From Rhodosalinus sediminis (lineage in GTDB: Bacteria; Pseudomonadota; Alphaproteobacteria; Rhodobacterales; Rhodobacteraceae): a DNA stretch of 64,000 nt. The notes beneath the pieces are model-generated. The model did not search any database. It had not been told where the DNA came from and worked only from the letters and a program-made list of their open reading frames with translations. Made by a program: the position numbers and the translations under genes. Below, piece after piece: positions 39,501 through 48,689 of this stretch (position 1 is the stretch's first letter; each line of letters starts with the position of its first letter). The stretch is from positions 248,001 to 312,000 of the forward strand of contig NZ_QOHR01000002.1 of assembly GCF_003385555.1 (NCBI RefSeq), given 5' to 3'.

Positions 39501-40712
39501 ATGACCGACGCCTATATCTTCGACGCCGTGCGCACGCCGCGGGGCAAGGGCCGTTCCGACGGCGGCCTGCACGAGGTGACCGCGGTGCGGCTTTCGACCA
39601 CGGCGCTCGACGCCCTCAAGGACCGCAACGGGCTCGAGGGGCACGCCGTGGAGGACGTGATCTGGGGCAACGTCACGCAGGTGGGCGAGCAGGGCGCCTG
39701 CCTCGCGCGGACGGCGGTGCTCGCCTCCGGGCTCGATCAGTCGATCCCGGGCGTGTCAATCAATCGGTTCTGCGCCTCGGGGCTCGAGGCGGTGAACATG
39801 GCCGCCAATCAGGTGCGCGGCGGCGCGGGCGGGGGCTACATCGCCGGCGGCGTGGAGAGCATGAGCCGCGTGCCCATGGGCTCGGACGGGGGTGCGATCG
39901 CGGCGGACCCCTCGGTGGCGATGGACATGTATTTCGTCCCCCAGGGCATCGGCGCGGACATCATCGCCACCGAATACGGCTTCACCCGCGACGAGGCCGA
40001 CGCGCTCGCCGTCGAGAGCCAGCGCCGCGCCAAGGCCGCCTGGGACGACGCGCGCTTCGCGAAGTCGATCGTGCCGGTGCGCGACGTGAACGGGCTGACG
40101 ATCCTCGACCGGGACGAGCACATGCGCCCCGAGACGGACATGCAGAGCCTGGGCGCCCTCAAGCCCTCCTTCAAGGAGCAGGGCGAGGCGATGCCGGGCT
40201 TCGACAAGGTGGCGATGCTGAAGTATCCGCATCTGGAGCGGGTCGAGCACATCCACCATGCCGGCAACTCCTCCGGCATCGTGGACGGCGCGGCGGCCGT
40301 GCTGATCGGCTCGAAGGAGTGGGGCGAGGCGCGCGGGCTCACGCCGCGCGCGCGCATCCGCGCCACCGCCAAGATCGGCACCGATCCCACGATCATGCTG
40401 ACCGGCCCCGTGCCGGTGACGCGCAAGATCCTGCGCGAGAGCGGGATGGAGATCGGCGACATCGACCTCTTCGAGGTGAACGAGGCCTTCGCGGCCGTCG
40501 TCATGCGCTTCATGCAGGCCTTCGACGTGGACCCCGGCCGCGTCAACGTGAACGGCGGCGCCATCGCCATGGGGCATCCGCTGGGCGCCACCGGCGCGAT
40601 GATCCTCGGCACGCTCCTCGACGAGATGGAGCGCACGGACCGCGAGACCGGCCTCGCCACGCTCTGCATCGGATCGGGCATGGGCGCGGCGACCATTCTG
40701 GAACGCGTGTGA
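39501..40712 (+). CDS. Acetyl-CoA acyltransferase (thiolase, FadA-like)
   Basis: This thiolase of 403 residues has nucleophile Cys91 in NRFCASGLEAV, His in NEAFAAV, GHPLGATGA and the second Cys in LCIGSGMGAA. It cleaves 3-ketoacyl-CoA with CoA in the last step of beta-oxidation. It stands 11 bases before the FadJ-like gene, and the two probably form the alpha/beta trifunctional complex. Confidence 0.95.
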   Translation: MTDAYIFDAVRTPRGKGRSDGGLHEVTAVRLSTTALDALKDRNGLEGHAVEDVIWGNVTQVGEQGACLARTAVLASGLDQSIPGVSINRFCASGLEAVNMAANQVRGGAGGGYIAGGVESMSRVPMGSDGGAIAADPSVAMDMYFVPQGIGADIIATEYGFTRDEADALAVESQRRAKAAWDDARFAKSIVPVRDVNGLTILDRDEHMRPETDMQSLGALKPSFKEQGEAMPGFDKVAMLKYPHLERVEHIHHAGNSSGIVDGAAAVLIGSKEWGEARGLTPRARIRATAKIGTDPTIMLTGPVPVTRKILRESGMEIGDIDLFEVNEAFAAVVMRFMQAFDVDPGRVNVNGGAIAMGHPLGATGAMILGTLLDEMERTDRETGLATLCIGSGMGAATILERV

Positions 40713-40723
40713 GGGCGAGAGAG

Positions 40724-42919
40724 ATGACCGAATTCACGATGGACAAGGGCGCCGACGGCGTCGCGGTGATCACCTGGGACGTGCCGGGGCGGTCGATGAA
40801 CGTGCTCAGCTTCGAGGCGCTGGAGGAACTCGACCGGCTGATCGACGACGCGCTGGCCGACGACGCGGTGAAGGGCGTCGTGATCACCTCCGGAAAGAAG
40901 GACTTCGCCGGGGGCATGGACCTCAAGGTGCTGGCGCGGATGCGCGACGCGGCGGGCGACGACCCGGCGCAGGGGCTCTTCGACGGCATCATGCGGATGC
41001 ATCAGGCCTTGCGGAAGATCGAGCGCGCCGGGATGGACCCCAAGACGCTGAAGGGCGGCAAGCCGATCGCCGCCGCCCTGCCCGGCACGGCCGTGGGCAT
41101 CGGGCTGGAGATCCCGCTCGCCACGCACCGCATCTTCGCCGCCGACAACCCCAAGGCGAAGATCGGCCTGCCCGAGATCAAGGTCGGCATCTTCCCCGGC
41201 GCGGGCGGGACGACGCGGCTCGTGCGCAAGCTCGGCGCGATGGCGGCCTCGCCCTATCTCCTCGAGGGCAAGACGGTCGATCCGGCGAAGGCGAAATCCG
41301 CCGGTATCATCGACGCGGTGGCCGACAATCCGCTCGCCGCGGCGAAGGAGTGGGTGCTGGGCGCGGGCGACGCCGATATCGTCAAGCCCTGGGACGCGAA
41401 GGGCTACAAGATGCCGGGCGGCACGCCCTATCACCCCTCGGGCTTCATGACCTTCGTCGGCGCCTCAACCATGGTGAACGCACAGACCCATGGCGCCTTC
41501 CCGGCGGCGAAGGCGCTCTTGTCGGCGGTCTACGAAGGCGCGCTCGTGCCCTTCGACACGGCGCTCCGGATCGAAGCGCGGTGGTTCACGCATATCCTGA
41601 TGAACCCCTCCTCGGCGGCGATGATCCGCTCGCTCTTCGTCAACAAGGAGGCGCTCGAGAAGGGCGCGAACCGCCCCGAGGCGCCGGACCAGCGGGTGCG
41701 GAAGCTGGGCGTCCTCGGCGCGGGCATGATGGGGGCCGGCATCGCGCTCGTCTCGGCGCAGGCGGGCATCGAGGTCGTGCTCATCGACCGCGATCAATCT
41801 GCCGCCGACAAGGGCAAGGCCTATACCGAAAGCTATCTCGAGAAGGGGCAGAAGCGCGGCAAGACCACGCCGGAGACGGCGGCCGAGACGCTCGCGCGGA
41901 TCACGCCCACCACCGATTACGCGGCCCTTCAGGGCTGCGATCTGGTGATCGAGGCGGTCTTCGAGGACCCGAAGATCAAGGCCGAGGTGACGCGAGCGGC
42001 AGAGGCGCATCTGCCCGAGGACGCGATCTTCGCCACCAACACCTCGACGCTTCCGATCAGCGATCTGGCCAAGGCGAGCGCCCGGCCGGAGCAGTTCATC
42101 GGCATCCACTTCTTCTCGCCGGTCGAGAAGATGCTCCTCGTCGAGATCATCAAGGGCCGCGAGACGGGCGACCGCGCGGTGGCCAAGGCGCTCGACTATG
42201 TGCGCCAGATCCGCAAGACGCCGATCGCGGTGAACGACGCGCGCTTCTTCTACGCCAACCGCTGCATCATCCCCTACATCAACGAGGGGATTCGCATGGT
42301 CGGCGAAGGCGTGACGCCCGCGCTGATCGAGAACGCGGCGCGCCAGCTCGGCTTTCCCGTGGGGCCGCTGCAACTTGTGGACGAAACCTCGATCGACCTC
42401 GGCGTGAAGATCGCCAAGGCGACCCGCGCGGCCATGGGCGAGAGCTATCCGGACGACGCGGTGGACGAGGTGCTCTTCTGGATGGCCGACGAGGGCCGGC
42501 TCGGGCGCAAGGCCAACGCCGGCTTCTACGCCTACGACGAGAGCGGCAAGCGCACCGGCCTCTGGGAGGGGCTCGCGGCGCAGTATCCGCCGGCCGAGGC
42601 GCAGCCGGAACTCACGGAGGTGCAGCACCGGCTGATGTTCGCGCAGGTGCTCGAAGCGGTGCGCGCGCTCGAGGAGGGCGTGCTCGAGGACATCCGCGAG
42701 GGCGACGTGGGCGCGATCCTCGGCTGGGGCTTCGCGCCGTGGTCGGGCGGGCCCTTCGGCTGGCTCGACATGCTGGGCGCGGCGCGCGCGGCCGAGCTCT
42801 GCGACGCGCTCTCGGCGACCCACGGCCCGCGCTTCGACTGCCCGGCGCTCCTGCGCGAGATGGCCGACAAGGGCGAAAGCTTCTACGGCCGCTTCGGCGT
42901 CGAGGCCGAGGCCGCCTGA
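40724..42919 (+). CDS. fadJ: FadJ/FadB-like enoyl-CoA hydratase / 3-hydroxyacyl-CoA dehydrogenase
   Basis: This bifunctional beta-oxidation enzyme has 731 residues. The N-terminal crotonase domain (about 1-300) holds the oxyanion segment GKKDFAGGMDLK and a catalytic Glu in GLPEIKVGIFPGAGG. The NAD-binding loop GAGMMGAGIA lies near residue 330, with HFFSPVEKM carrying the dehydrogenase His. The helical C-terminal domain has GWGFAPWSGGPF. It hydrates enoyl-CoA and oxidises the 3-hydroxy product. It is the last gene of the cluster, followed by a hairpin shared with convergent smpB. Confidence 0.94.
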   Translation: MTEFTMDKGADGVAVITWDVPGRSMNVLSFEALEELDRLIDDALADDAVKGVVITSGKKDFAGGMDLKVLARMRDAAGDDPAQGLFDGIMRMHQALRKIERAGMDPKTLKGGKPIAAALPGTAVGIGLEIPLATHRIFAADNPKAKIGLPEIKVGIFPGAGGTTRLVRKLGAMAASPYLLEGKTVDPAKAKSAGIIDAVADNPLAAAKEWVLGAGDADIVKPWDAKGYKMPGGTPYHPSGFMTFVGASTMVNAQTHGAFPAAKALLSAVYEGALVPFDTALRIEARWFTHILMNPSSAAMIRSLFVNKEALEKGANRPEAPDQRVRKLGVLGAGMMGAGIALVSAQAGIEVVLIDRDQSAADKGKAYTESYLEKGQKRGKTTPETAAETLARITPTTDYAALQGCDLVIEAVFEDPKIKAEVTRAAEAHLPEDAIFATNTSTLPISDLAKASARPEQFIGIHFFSPVEKMLLVEIIKGRETGDRAVAKALDYVRQIRKTPIAVNDARFFYANRCIIPYINEGIRMVGEGVTPALIENAARQLGFPVGPLQLVDETSIDLGVKIAKATRAAMGESYPDDAVDEVLFWMADEGRLGRKANAGFYAYDESGKRTGLWEGLAAQYPPAEAQPELTEVQHRLMFAQVLEAVRALEEGVLEDIREGDVGAILGWGFAPWSGGPFGWLDMLGAARAAELCDALSATHGPRFDCPALLREMADKGESFYGRFGVEAEAA

Positions 42920-42931
42920 GACCGGCCGGGC

Positions 42932-42953
42932 GCGGGGGCCGCACGGCCCCCGC
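42932..42953. terminator. Hairpin between convergent fadJ-like and smpB genes
   Basis: A 9-bp GC stem (GCGGGGGCC/GGCCCCCGC) with loop GCAC fills the 43-base gap between the two stop codons. It is likely a two-way terminator, though without a T-run. Confidence 0.55.
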
Positions 42954-42962
42954 CCACGCGGC

Positions 42963-43445
42963 TCAGCCGTGGTCCTTCAGCAGGCGCTGCTTCTGGCGCT
43001 GCCAGTCGCGCTTGGCCTCGGTCTCGCGCTTGTCGGCCTTCTTCTTGCCCTTGGCGATCGCGATCTTCAGCTTCGCGATCCCCTTGTGGTTGAAGTAGAG
43101 CACCAGCGGCACCAGCGTCAGGCCCTTGCGCTGCGTCTCGTTCCAGAGCCGCGCCAGTTCGCGCCGGTGCACCAGGAGCTTGCGGCGGCGGCGCTCCTCG
43201 TGGCCCCAGGTCCTGGCCTGCTCATAGGGGGCAATGTAGCTGTTGACGAGCCAGAGCTCGCCGTTCTCGACCGCGGCGTAGCTCTCGGCGATGTTGGCGC
43301 CGCCCGCGCGGAGCGACTTCACCTCCGAGCCCTGGAGCGCAATGCCGCATTCGATCTCGTCCTGGATCGCATAGTCGAAGCGGGCGCGGCGGTTCTCCGC
43401 CACGACCTTGTAGTTCTTCGACGCGCTGTCGTCCTTCTTGGCCAT
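42963..43445 (-). CDS. smpB: SsrA-binding protein SmpB
   Basis: SmpB delivers tmRNA to stalled ribosomes in trans-translation. The 160-residue protein has the OB-fold core ([40 protein letters not shown]) and the Lys-rich C-terminal tail ([17 protein letters not shown]). ATG 43445 is chosen because the conserved N-terminus starts within 15 residues of it. No tmRNA gene was seen nearby. Confidence 0.96.
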   Translation of the reverse strand: MAKKDDSASKNYKVVAENRRARFDYAIQDEIECGIALQGSEVKSLRAGGANIAESYAAVENGELWLVNSYIAPYEQARTWGHEERRRRKLLVHRRELARLWNETQRKGLTLVPLVLYFNHKGIAKLKIAIAKGKKKADKRETEAKRDWQRQKQRLLKDHG

Positions 43446-43567
43446 GGAGGTGCGATGTAAGCGTTCCGGCGGGCCGTGTCCAAGGGGATGTCGCGCAGGG
43501 CGCAGCGCGGCCGCGATTTCCCCGCCCGCGCGCGACGCGACGCTGGACGCGGCGCGCGCCGGTGATA

Positions 43568-43583
43568 GGATTTGATCAAATCC
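43568..43583. promoter_or_regulatory. Perfect 16-bp palindrome upstream of the omega-aminotransferase
   Basis: GGATTTGATCAAATCC is fully self-complementary, AT-rich inside GC-rich DNA, and ends 28 bases before the aminotransferase start in the divergent gap with smpB. It looks like a repressor or activator operator. It is not an FNR box, which would need four bases between the TTGAT and ATCAA halves. Confidence 0.5.
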
Positions 43584-43611
43584 ACCGATCCCCGGCCGCG
43601 GAGTGCAGCGC

Positions 43612-44961
43612 ATGAAGGACGACAACTTCCTCAAGGAGAACAACGCCCGCCACCTCTGGCACCCGATGGGCCACCCCGGCGCCGCGCAGGCCGAGGGGCC
43701 GCGAATCGTCCGCTCGGCCGAGGGCGTGCGCATCACCGACATCGACGGGCATTCGGCGGTGGACGCCGTGGGCGGGCTCTGGTGCGTGAACCTCGGCTAT
43801 TCCAACGACAGGGTGAAGGAGGCGATCGCGCGCCAGCTTTCGGAGTTGCCCTATTATTCCGCCTTCGCGGGCACCTCGAACCCCGCGGCGATCGAGGCGA
43901 GTTGGGCGGTGCGCGAGTTCTTCGCCGCGGACGGCATGGCGCGCGTCTTCTTCACCTCGGGCGGCTCCGATTCGGTCGACACCTGCCTGCGCCTCGCGCG
44001 GCAGTATCACAAGCTCCGCGGCGAGCCCGGGCGCATCAAGTTCCTGTCGCTCAAGAAGGGCTACCACGGCACCCACTGGGGCGGCGCGAGCGTGAACGGC
44101 AACGCGCGCTTCCGCACCGCCTACGAGCCGATGCTGCCGGGCTGCTTCCACCTGCCCTCGCCCTACACCTACCGCAACCCCTTCGACGAGACCGACCCCG
44201 ACCGCCTCGCCGAGCGGATCGCGGCCATGGCCGAGGACGAGATCGCCTTTCAGGACCCCTCGACCATCGCCGCCTTCATCATGGAGCCGATCCAGGGCGC
44301 GGGCGGCGTGATCGTGCCGCCAGCGCGCTTCATGGGGCTCATGCGCGAGATCTGCGACCGCCACGGCATCCTGATGATCTCCGACGAGGTGATCACCGGC
44401 TTCGGGCGCACCGGCGACTGGTCCGGCGCGCGCCACTGGGGGGTGCAGCCCGACATGATGAGCACCGCCAAGGGCATCACCTCGGGCTATTTCCCGGTGG
44501 GCGCCGCGCTCGTGAACGAGAAGGTGGCCGAGGTCTTCGAGACCGCCGAGGCCGCCGGCGCGATCTATCACGGCTACACCTACTCGGCGCATCCGGTGGG
44601 CGCGGCGGCGGTCATCGCCTGCCTCGAGGAGACGCGGCGCCTCGACACCAAGGCGAACGCGGCGGCGCGGGGCGCGCAGCTCTTCGAGGGCGCGCGCCGC
44701 CTCGCCGAGACGCACGACATCGTGGGGAACGTGCGCGGCGGGCACGGGCTGATGACCGGGGTGGAGATCGTCTCGGACCGCGCAGCCAAGACGCCGATGG
44801 ACGCGGCGACCATGCAGCGCATCCATCAGGCGACCTACGAGGCCGGCGCGATGGTGCGGCTCGGCGGGCACAACATCCTGATGTCGCCGCCGCTGACGAT
44901 CACCGAGGGCGAGGTGGACACGATCCTCGCCGCGCTCGACGCGGGCCTCTCCGCCGCCTGA
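43612..44961 (+). CDS. Class III omega-aminotransferase (beta-alanine/taurine-pyruvate type)
   Basis: This PLP aminotransferase of 449 residues has Schiff-base Lys287 in STAKGITSG, the Asp motif [12 protein letters not shown] and [13 protein letters not shown] for cofactor binding. The N-terminal [11 protein letters not shown] and the overall length resemble beta-alanine-pyruvate and taurine-pyruvate transaminases. A palindromic operator candidate lies upstream, so substrate-induced control is plausible. It ends at a double-dyad element shared with the convergent peptidase gene. Confidence 0.9.
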   Translation: MKDDNFLKENNARHLWHPMGHPGAAQAEGPRIVRSAEGVRITDIDGHSAVDAVGGLWCVNLGYSNDRVKEAIARQLSELPYYSAFAGTSNPAAIEASWAVREFFAADGMARVFFTSGGSDSVDTCLRLARQYHKLRGEPGRIKFLSLKKGYHGTHWGGASVNGNARFRTAYEPMLPGCFHLPSPYTYRNPFDETDPDRLAERIAAMAEDEIAFQDPSTIAAFIMEPIQGAGGVIVPPARFMGLMREICDRHGILMISDEVITGFGRTGDWSGARHWGVQPDMMSTAKGITSGYFPVGAALVNEKVAEVFETAEAAGAIYHGYTYSAHPVGAAAVIACLEETRRLDTKANAAARGAQLFEGARRLAETHDIVGNVRGGHGLMTGVEIVSDRAAKTPMDAATMQRIHQATYEAGAMVRLGGHNILMSPPLTITEGEVDTILAALDAGLSAA

Positions 44962-44993
44962 CCCGGGGCGCGCCGCCGGCGCCGCCGGGCGCC

Positions 44994-45038
44994 AAGCGGT
45001 TTGCAAACCGCTTGGAAGGCGCTTTCCAAGCGCCTTCC
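44994..45038. repeat. Double dyad between convergent aminotransferase and NlpC/P60 genes
   Basis: 44994-45013 is a perfect 20-bp palindrome (AAGCGGTTTGCAAACCGCTT). 45014-45038 has 11-bp arms (GGAAGGCGCTT and its complement) around TCC. This is the same design and core sequence as 9726-9767. Confidence 0.75.
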
Positions 45039-45045
45039 GCCCCGC

Positions 45046-45861
45046 TCAGGGCCGCCGGTGCGCCGTCACCGGCCCCTCGCCCGCCGCGGCGATCCGGTCG
45101 GTGACGGCGGCGATCTCCTCGACCGTCACGGCCATGTGGTGGGCGTTGGCGTGGATCAGGGTCTCGGCGTCGCGCACCAGCGCCACGTGACCCTTCCAGA
45201 ACAGGAGGTCCCCCCGCCGCGGCGGCCCCTGCGCTGCGTCGCCGAGGCTTTCCTGCATGTCCGTGTCGCCCGGACAGGCGATCCCGCAGGCGGCGAGCGC
45301 CGCCTGCACCAGCCCCGAGCAGTCGATGCCGAAGGCGGAGTTCCCGCCCCAGAGGTAGGGCGCGCCGAGGAACCGCTCGGCCACCGCGACCGGGTCCGCC
45401 TCCGGCCTCTCCAGCGGCGCGAGGTGGACCCGCGGGACGAAGCCCAGCGGCGTCTCAGCGAAGCGCCCCGCCTCCCCCGTCACCGTGACCCGCGCCCCGA
45501 GGCTGAGGCTCATGCGCTCGCGCGTCTTCATGTCCGGGGCCGGGTAGAGATGCGTCGCGCGCGCAGCCACCCGGTGCGTCGGCGCGCCCGGCGGGCCGAG
45601 CGCGGCCTCGGCGAGGTAGCCCACGTAGCCGTCCTTCGCCGCCTGCACGAAGGCCCAGCCGCCGCGGCGCTCGTAGATGGTCACCGCCTCGCCCAGAAGA
45701 CACTGGCGGTCACGCGCGCCACAGGGCGCGGCGAGCAGGTCGGCCACCGGCGCGGCGAGCGTGGCCGCCTCGCCCGCGACGAAGCGCTCCGCCGCCACCT
45801 GCCCGCGCAGATGCGCCGCCGCGACGCGGCCGTTGGCCGGCGTCAGCCGCCGGTCGCTCAC
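45046..45861 (-). CDS. NlpC/P60 family cell-wall peptidase with SH3 region
   Basis: This 271-residue cysteine peptidase has SH3-like segments (about 50-150, including YERRGGWAFVQAAKDGYVGYL) before a C-terminal NlpC/P60 domain: catalytic Cys in GIDCSGLVQAAL, His in GHVALVRDAE and a third polar residue in HANAHH. It resembles dipeptidyl-peptidase VI-like enzymes that cut gamma-D-Glu-diaminoacid bonds of wall peptides. There is no signal peptide, so it may act in cytosolic recycling. The GTG start overlaps the aminopeptidase stop (GTGA). Confidence 0.92.
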   Translation of the reverse strand: MSDRRLTPANGRVAAAHLRGQVAAERFVAGEAATLAAPVADLLAAPCGARDRQCLLGEAVTIYERRGGWAFVQAAKDGYVGYLAEAALGPPGAPTHRVAARATHLYPAPDMKTRERMSLSLGARVTVTGEAGRFAETPLGFVPRVHLAPLERPEADPVAVAERFLGAPYLWGGNSAFGIDCSGLVQAALAACGIACPGDTDMQESLGDAAQGPPRRGDLLFWKGHVALVRDAETLIHANAHHMAVTVEEIAAVTDRIAAAGEGPVTAHRRP

Positions 45862-47243
45862 AGCCCGAGCGTGCCCGGCAGCGCGCCGCGCAGCGCCCGC
45901 ACCCCCTGCGCCGCGCCGCCCTTGGGCCGGCCCGGCGCCGGCTGCGGCTGCCAGGCGTAGATGTCGAAATGGGCGTAGGCGCCCGCGCCCTCCGCGAAGC
46001 GGTGCAGGAAGAGCGCCGCGGTGATCGACCCCGCGAAACCGCCCGCCGGCGCGTTGTCCAGATCGGCGATGCCCGGCTCGATCATCGCCTCGTAGGGCGC
46101 GTGGAAGGGCATCCGCCAGACCGGATCGGCCCAGAGCGCCGCCTGCTCGGAGAGCGCGGCGGCGAGCCCCTCGTCGTCGGTGTAGAAGGGGGCGAGGTCC
46201 GGCCCCACCGCCGCGCGCGCCGCGCCGGTGAGCGTCGCCATGCTGACGAGCGCCTCGGGCCCCTCCTCGCAGGCGAGCGCCAGCGCGTCGGCGAGCACCA
46301 GCCGCCCCTCGGCGTCGGTGTTGTTCACCTCCACCGTCAGCCCCTTGCGCGACGTCAGGATGTCGCCGGGGCGGAAGGCGGCGGCGGAGACGGCGTTCTC
46401 CACCGCCGGGATCAGCACGCGCAGGCGCACCGGCCAGTCCTCCTCCATGATCGTCTGCGCGAGGCCGAGAACGTTCGCCGCGCCGCCCATGTCCTTCTTC
46501 ATCAGCCCCATCGCCTGCGCCGGCTTCAGGTCGAGCCCGCCGGTGTCGAAGCACACCCCCTTGCCCACGAGGGTCAGGCGCGGGCCGACGTCGCCGTGGC
46601 GGATGTCGATCAGCCGCGGCGCCTCCGCCGCCGCGCGGCCCACGGCGTGGATGAGCGGCAGATTTTCCGACAGGAGCGCCTCGCCGCGCGTCACCTCGAT
46701 CGACGCGGCGAAGCGCTGCGCGAGCGCGGCCGCCGCGGCCTCGAGCGCCGCGGGCCCCATGTCGGCCGCGGGCGTGTTGACGAGATCGCGGGTCAGCGCC
46801 TCCGCCGCGGCGAGCCGCTCGACGCGCGCGGCGTCCACGCCCCCGGGCGCGACGAGGCGGCGCGCGGGCCGCTCCGGCCCCTTGCGGTAGCGCGTGAAGG
46901 CGTAACCCGAGAACAGCCAGCCCAGCGCCTCGCGCTCGGCGACCTCGGCCGGCAGGCCCTCGGCCAGCCGGTAGTCGCCCGGCGGCAGCGCCTGCGCGGC
47001 GGCGGCGAGCGGGAAACGCTCCCGCGCGCGCGCTTGTCGGTCGCCGTAGCCCGCGAGCGCGCCCGCCGGCCCGTCGTCGCCGGGCAGGAGCAGCGCCTCG
47101 CCGATCCCGGCGCGGAAGCCCGCCGCCTCGACCCAGGCGCGGTGCGCGGCGCCGGGGCCGTCGAGCCAGGCGCCGAGCGCCTCCTTCTCCAGCACGGTGA
47201 GCGGCAGGGCGTCGGCGTCCCCGGGCGCGAAGCGAAGCGGCAT
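45858..47243 (-). CDS. Leucyl aminopeptidase, M17 family
   Basis: This two-metal aminopeptidase has 461 residues. Metal and catalytic residues lie in VGKGVCFDTGGLDLK (Lys228, Asp233), KKDMGGAA (Asp251) and the M17 signature NTDAEGRL (308-315). It removes N-terminal residues from peptides. Translational coupling to the NlpC/P60 gene suggests the pair recycles murein-derived peptides. The start at 47243 follows AGGAAAGGA. Confidence 0.94.
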   Translation of the reverse strand: MPLRFAPGDADALPLTVLEKEALGAWLDGPGAAHRAWVEAAGFRAGIGEALLLPGDDGPAGALAGYGDRQARARERFPLAAAAQALPPGDYRLAEGLPAEVAEREALGWLFSGYAFTRYRKGPERPARRLVAPGGVDAARVERLAAAEALTRDLVNTPAADMGPAALEAAAAALAQRFAASIEVTRGEALLSENLPLIHAVGRAAAEAPRLIDIRHGDVGPRLTLVGKGVCFDTGGLDLKPAQAMGLMKKDMGGAANVLGLAQTIMEEDWPVRLRVLIPAVENAVSAAAFRPGDILTSRKGLTVEVNNTDAEGRLVLADALALACEEGPEALVSMATLTGAARAAVGPDLAPFYTDDEGLAAALSEQAALWADPVWRMPFHAPYEAMIEPGIADLDNAPAGGFAGSITAALFLHRFAEGAGAYAHFDIYAWQPQPAPGRPKGGAAQGVRALRGALPGTLGL

Positions 47244-47326
47244 GGGCGGTCCTTTCCTCTCTGGCGCGGCGAAGCCTAGGCCGGCGCGGCGCGAAGGTCC
47301 ACTCGCCGCGGCGCGCGCGCCGGCCC

Positions 47327-48025
47327 TCAGTCGGGGGCGAGCATGTAGCCCTCGCCGCGCACGGTCTGCAGGTAGCGCGGCTGCTTCGGGTCGGCCTCGA
47401 TCTTGCGGCGCAGGCGCGTGATCTGCACGTCCACCGCGCGCTCCTGCACCTGATGCCCGTCGCGGCCGAGATCGGCGACGAGGCGCGCGCGGCTGACCGT
47501 CTCGCCGGGCCGGGCCGCGAAGAGCCGCAGGAGCTGCGCCTCGGTCGAGGTCAGGCGCACCGGCTGTTCGCCACGCCACAACTCGCCGCGGCCCGGATCG
47601 TAGGCCAGCGCGCCGAAGTGCAGGAGGGCGGGCGCCTCCGCGGTCTCCGGCTCCGGCAGGCGCCGCAAGATCGCGTTGATCCGGAGCAGCAGCTCGCGCG
47701 GCTCGAAGGGCTTGGCGAGGTAGTCGTCGGCCCCCGCCTCGAGCCCGGCGATGCGGTGCTCGGTCTCGCCCCGGGCGGTCAGCAGCAGGACCGGCGTCCG
47801 CCGCTCGGCCCTGAGCGCCCGGGTGAAGGCCACGCCGTCCTCGCCGGGCATCATCACGTCGAGCACGATCAGGTCGAAGTCGAGCCCGGCGAGCAGCCGC
47901 CGGGCATGGCCCGCGTCGCGCGCGGTGGTGACGAGGAAACCGTTGCGCGACAGGAACTGGCGCAGGAGCCCGCGCAGACGTTCGTCGTCGTCCACGATCA
48001 GGAGGTGCGTGTCCGTGCCGGTCAT
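47327..48025 (-). CDS. petR: OmpR-family response regulator PetR
   Basis: This 232-residue regulator has a receiver domain (phospho-Asp in LIVLDVMMPGEDG, acidic pair VDDDE, Lys in AKPFEP) and an OmpR/PhoB winged helix (QERAVDVQITRLRRKIE). It is coupled by ATGA to a MarR-type gene, the petP-petR pair that in Rhodobacter capsulatus is needed for cytochrome bc1 formation. No histidine kinase gene is adjacent. Unlike in R. capsulatus, petABC is not next to it here. Confidence 0.9.
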   Translation of the reverse strand: MTGTDTHLLIVDDDERLRGLLRQFLSRNGFLVTTARDAGHARRLLAGLDFDLIVLDVMMPGEDGVAFTRALRAERRTPVLLLTARGETEHRIAGLEAGADDYLAKPFEPRELLLRINAILRRLPEPETAEAPALLHFGALAYDPGRGELWRGEQPVRLTSTEAQLLRLFAARPGETVSRARLVADLGRDGHQVQERAVDVQITRLRRKIEADPKQPRYLQTVRGEGYMLAPD

Positions 48026-48534
48026 CCCCGCCCCTCGCGGAGCGCGCGGTAGTGGCGGCGCATCTCCGGGTCCATCATCGCCTCGAGCACGGTGCGGAAG
48101 CCCGCCACCGCCTCGGGCCCCGCCGCGCGGTAGGCGGCGCGCATGCGCGCGCGCTGCGCGTCCGAGAGGCGGCGTTCCAGCTCGGCGCCCGCCTCGGTCA
48201 GGTAGAGGTGGCGCTCGCGCTTGTCGCTGCGCCCCACCCGGCTTTCGACGAGGCCGTCGCCGATCAGCGTGCGCAGCACCCGGTTGAGCGACTGCTTCGT
48301 GACGCCGAGGATGGAGAGCAGGTTGTTGACCGTCGTGCCGGGCGCGCCGTTGATGAAATGCAGCGCCCTGTGATGCGCACGGCCATAGGCATACTCGGCG
48401 AGGATGCGGTCAGGGTCGGCGGTGAAGCCGCGGTAGGCGAAGAACATCGCCTCCACCCCCTGCCGCAACTGCTCGTCCGTGAGAAAGAGGAGCGTCTCGC
48501 TCCCCTGCGCCGTCGCGCTGCGCCCGTCGCTCAT
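48022..48534 (-). CDS. petP: MarR-family regulator PetP
   Basis: This 170-residue MarR-type winged helix (LSILGVTKQSLNRVLRTLIGDGLVE, wing SDKRERHLYLTEAG) has an N-terminal FFAYRGFTADPDRIL segment. It precedes petR with a 4-base overlap, matching petP of Rhodobacter. It diverges from ilvE over a 155-base gap with opposed promoter candidates. MarR proteins often sense small molecules; PetP's ligand is unknown. Confidence 0.9.
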   Translation of the reverse strand: MSDGRSATAQGSETLLFLTDEQLRQGVEAMFFAYRGFTADPDRILAEYAYGRAHHRALHFINGAPGTTVNNLLSILGVTKQSLNRVLRTLIGDGLVESRVGRSDKRERHLYLTEAGAELERRLSDAQRARMRAAYRAAGPEAVAGFRTVLEAMMDPEMRRHYRALREGRG

Positions 48535-48558
48535 GCCGGCCTCCCTCGCTTTGGATGC

Positions 48559-48587
48559 ATTTTAAGTCAGCGTTATTGACACTCCAA
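48559..48587 (-). promoter_or_regulatory. Candidate petPR promoter
   Basis: On the minus strand TTGGAG (plus 48582-48587) and TAAAAT (plus 48559-48564) are 17 bases apart, about 25 bases before the petP start. This is a good sigma-70-like pair. Confidence 0.5.
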
Positions 48588-48604
48588 GCCCCCGTTGGTA
48601 GCGA
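48576..48604 (+). promoter_or_regulatory. Candidate ilvE promoter
   Basis: TTGACA (48576-48581) is a perfect -35. The -10 at 17 bases is a weak TAGCGA (48599-48604). It overlaps the petPR promoter on the other strand, so the two genes may compete for polymerase. Confidence 0.35.
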
Positions 48605-48689
48605 GTCGCGCATTTTGCGCAATTTTATGTCCGCTCCGGACGCAACGCGCGCAACAATCGGCAAGCTCGGGCGAGGGAAGGCACCGCAG

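Noticed and set aside
43446-43611. GATTTGATCAAATC as an FNR/FnrL binding site
   Set aside because: The halves TTGAT and ATCAA overlap instead of being separated by four bases, so FNR-type spacing fails.
42920-43611. tmRNA gene next to smpB
   Set aside because: The flanking gaps are too short and show no tRNA-Ala-like ends; alphaproteobacterial tmRNA is usually elsewhere.
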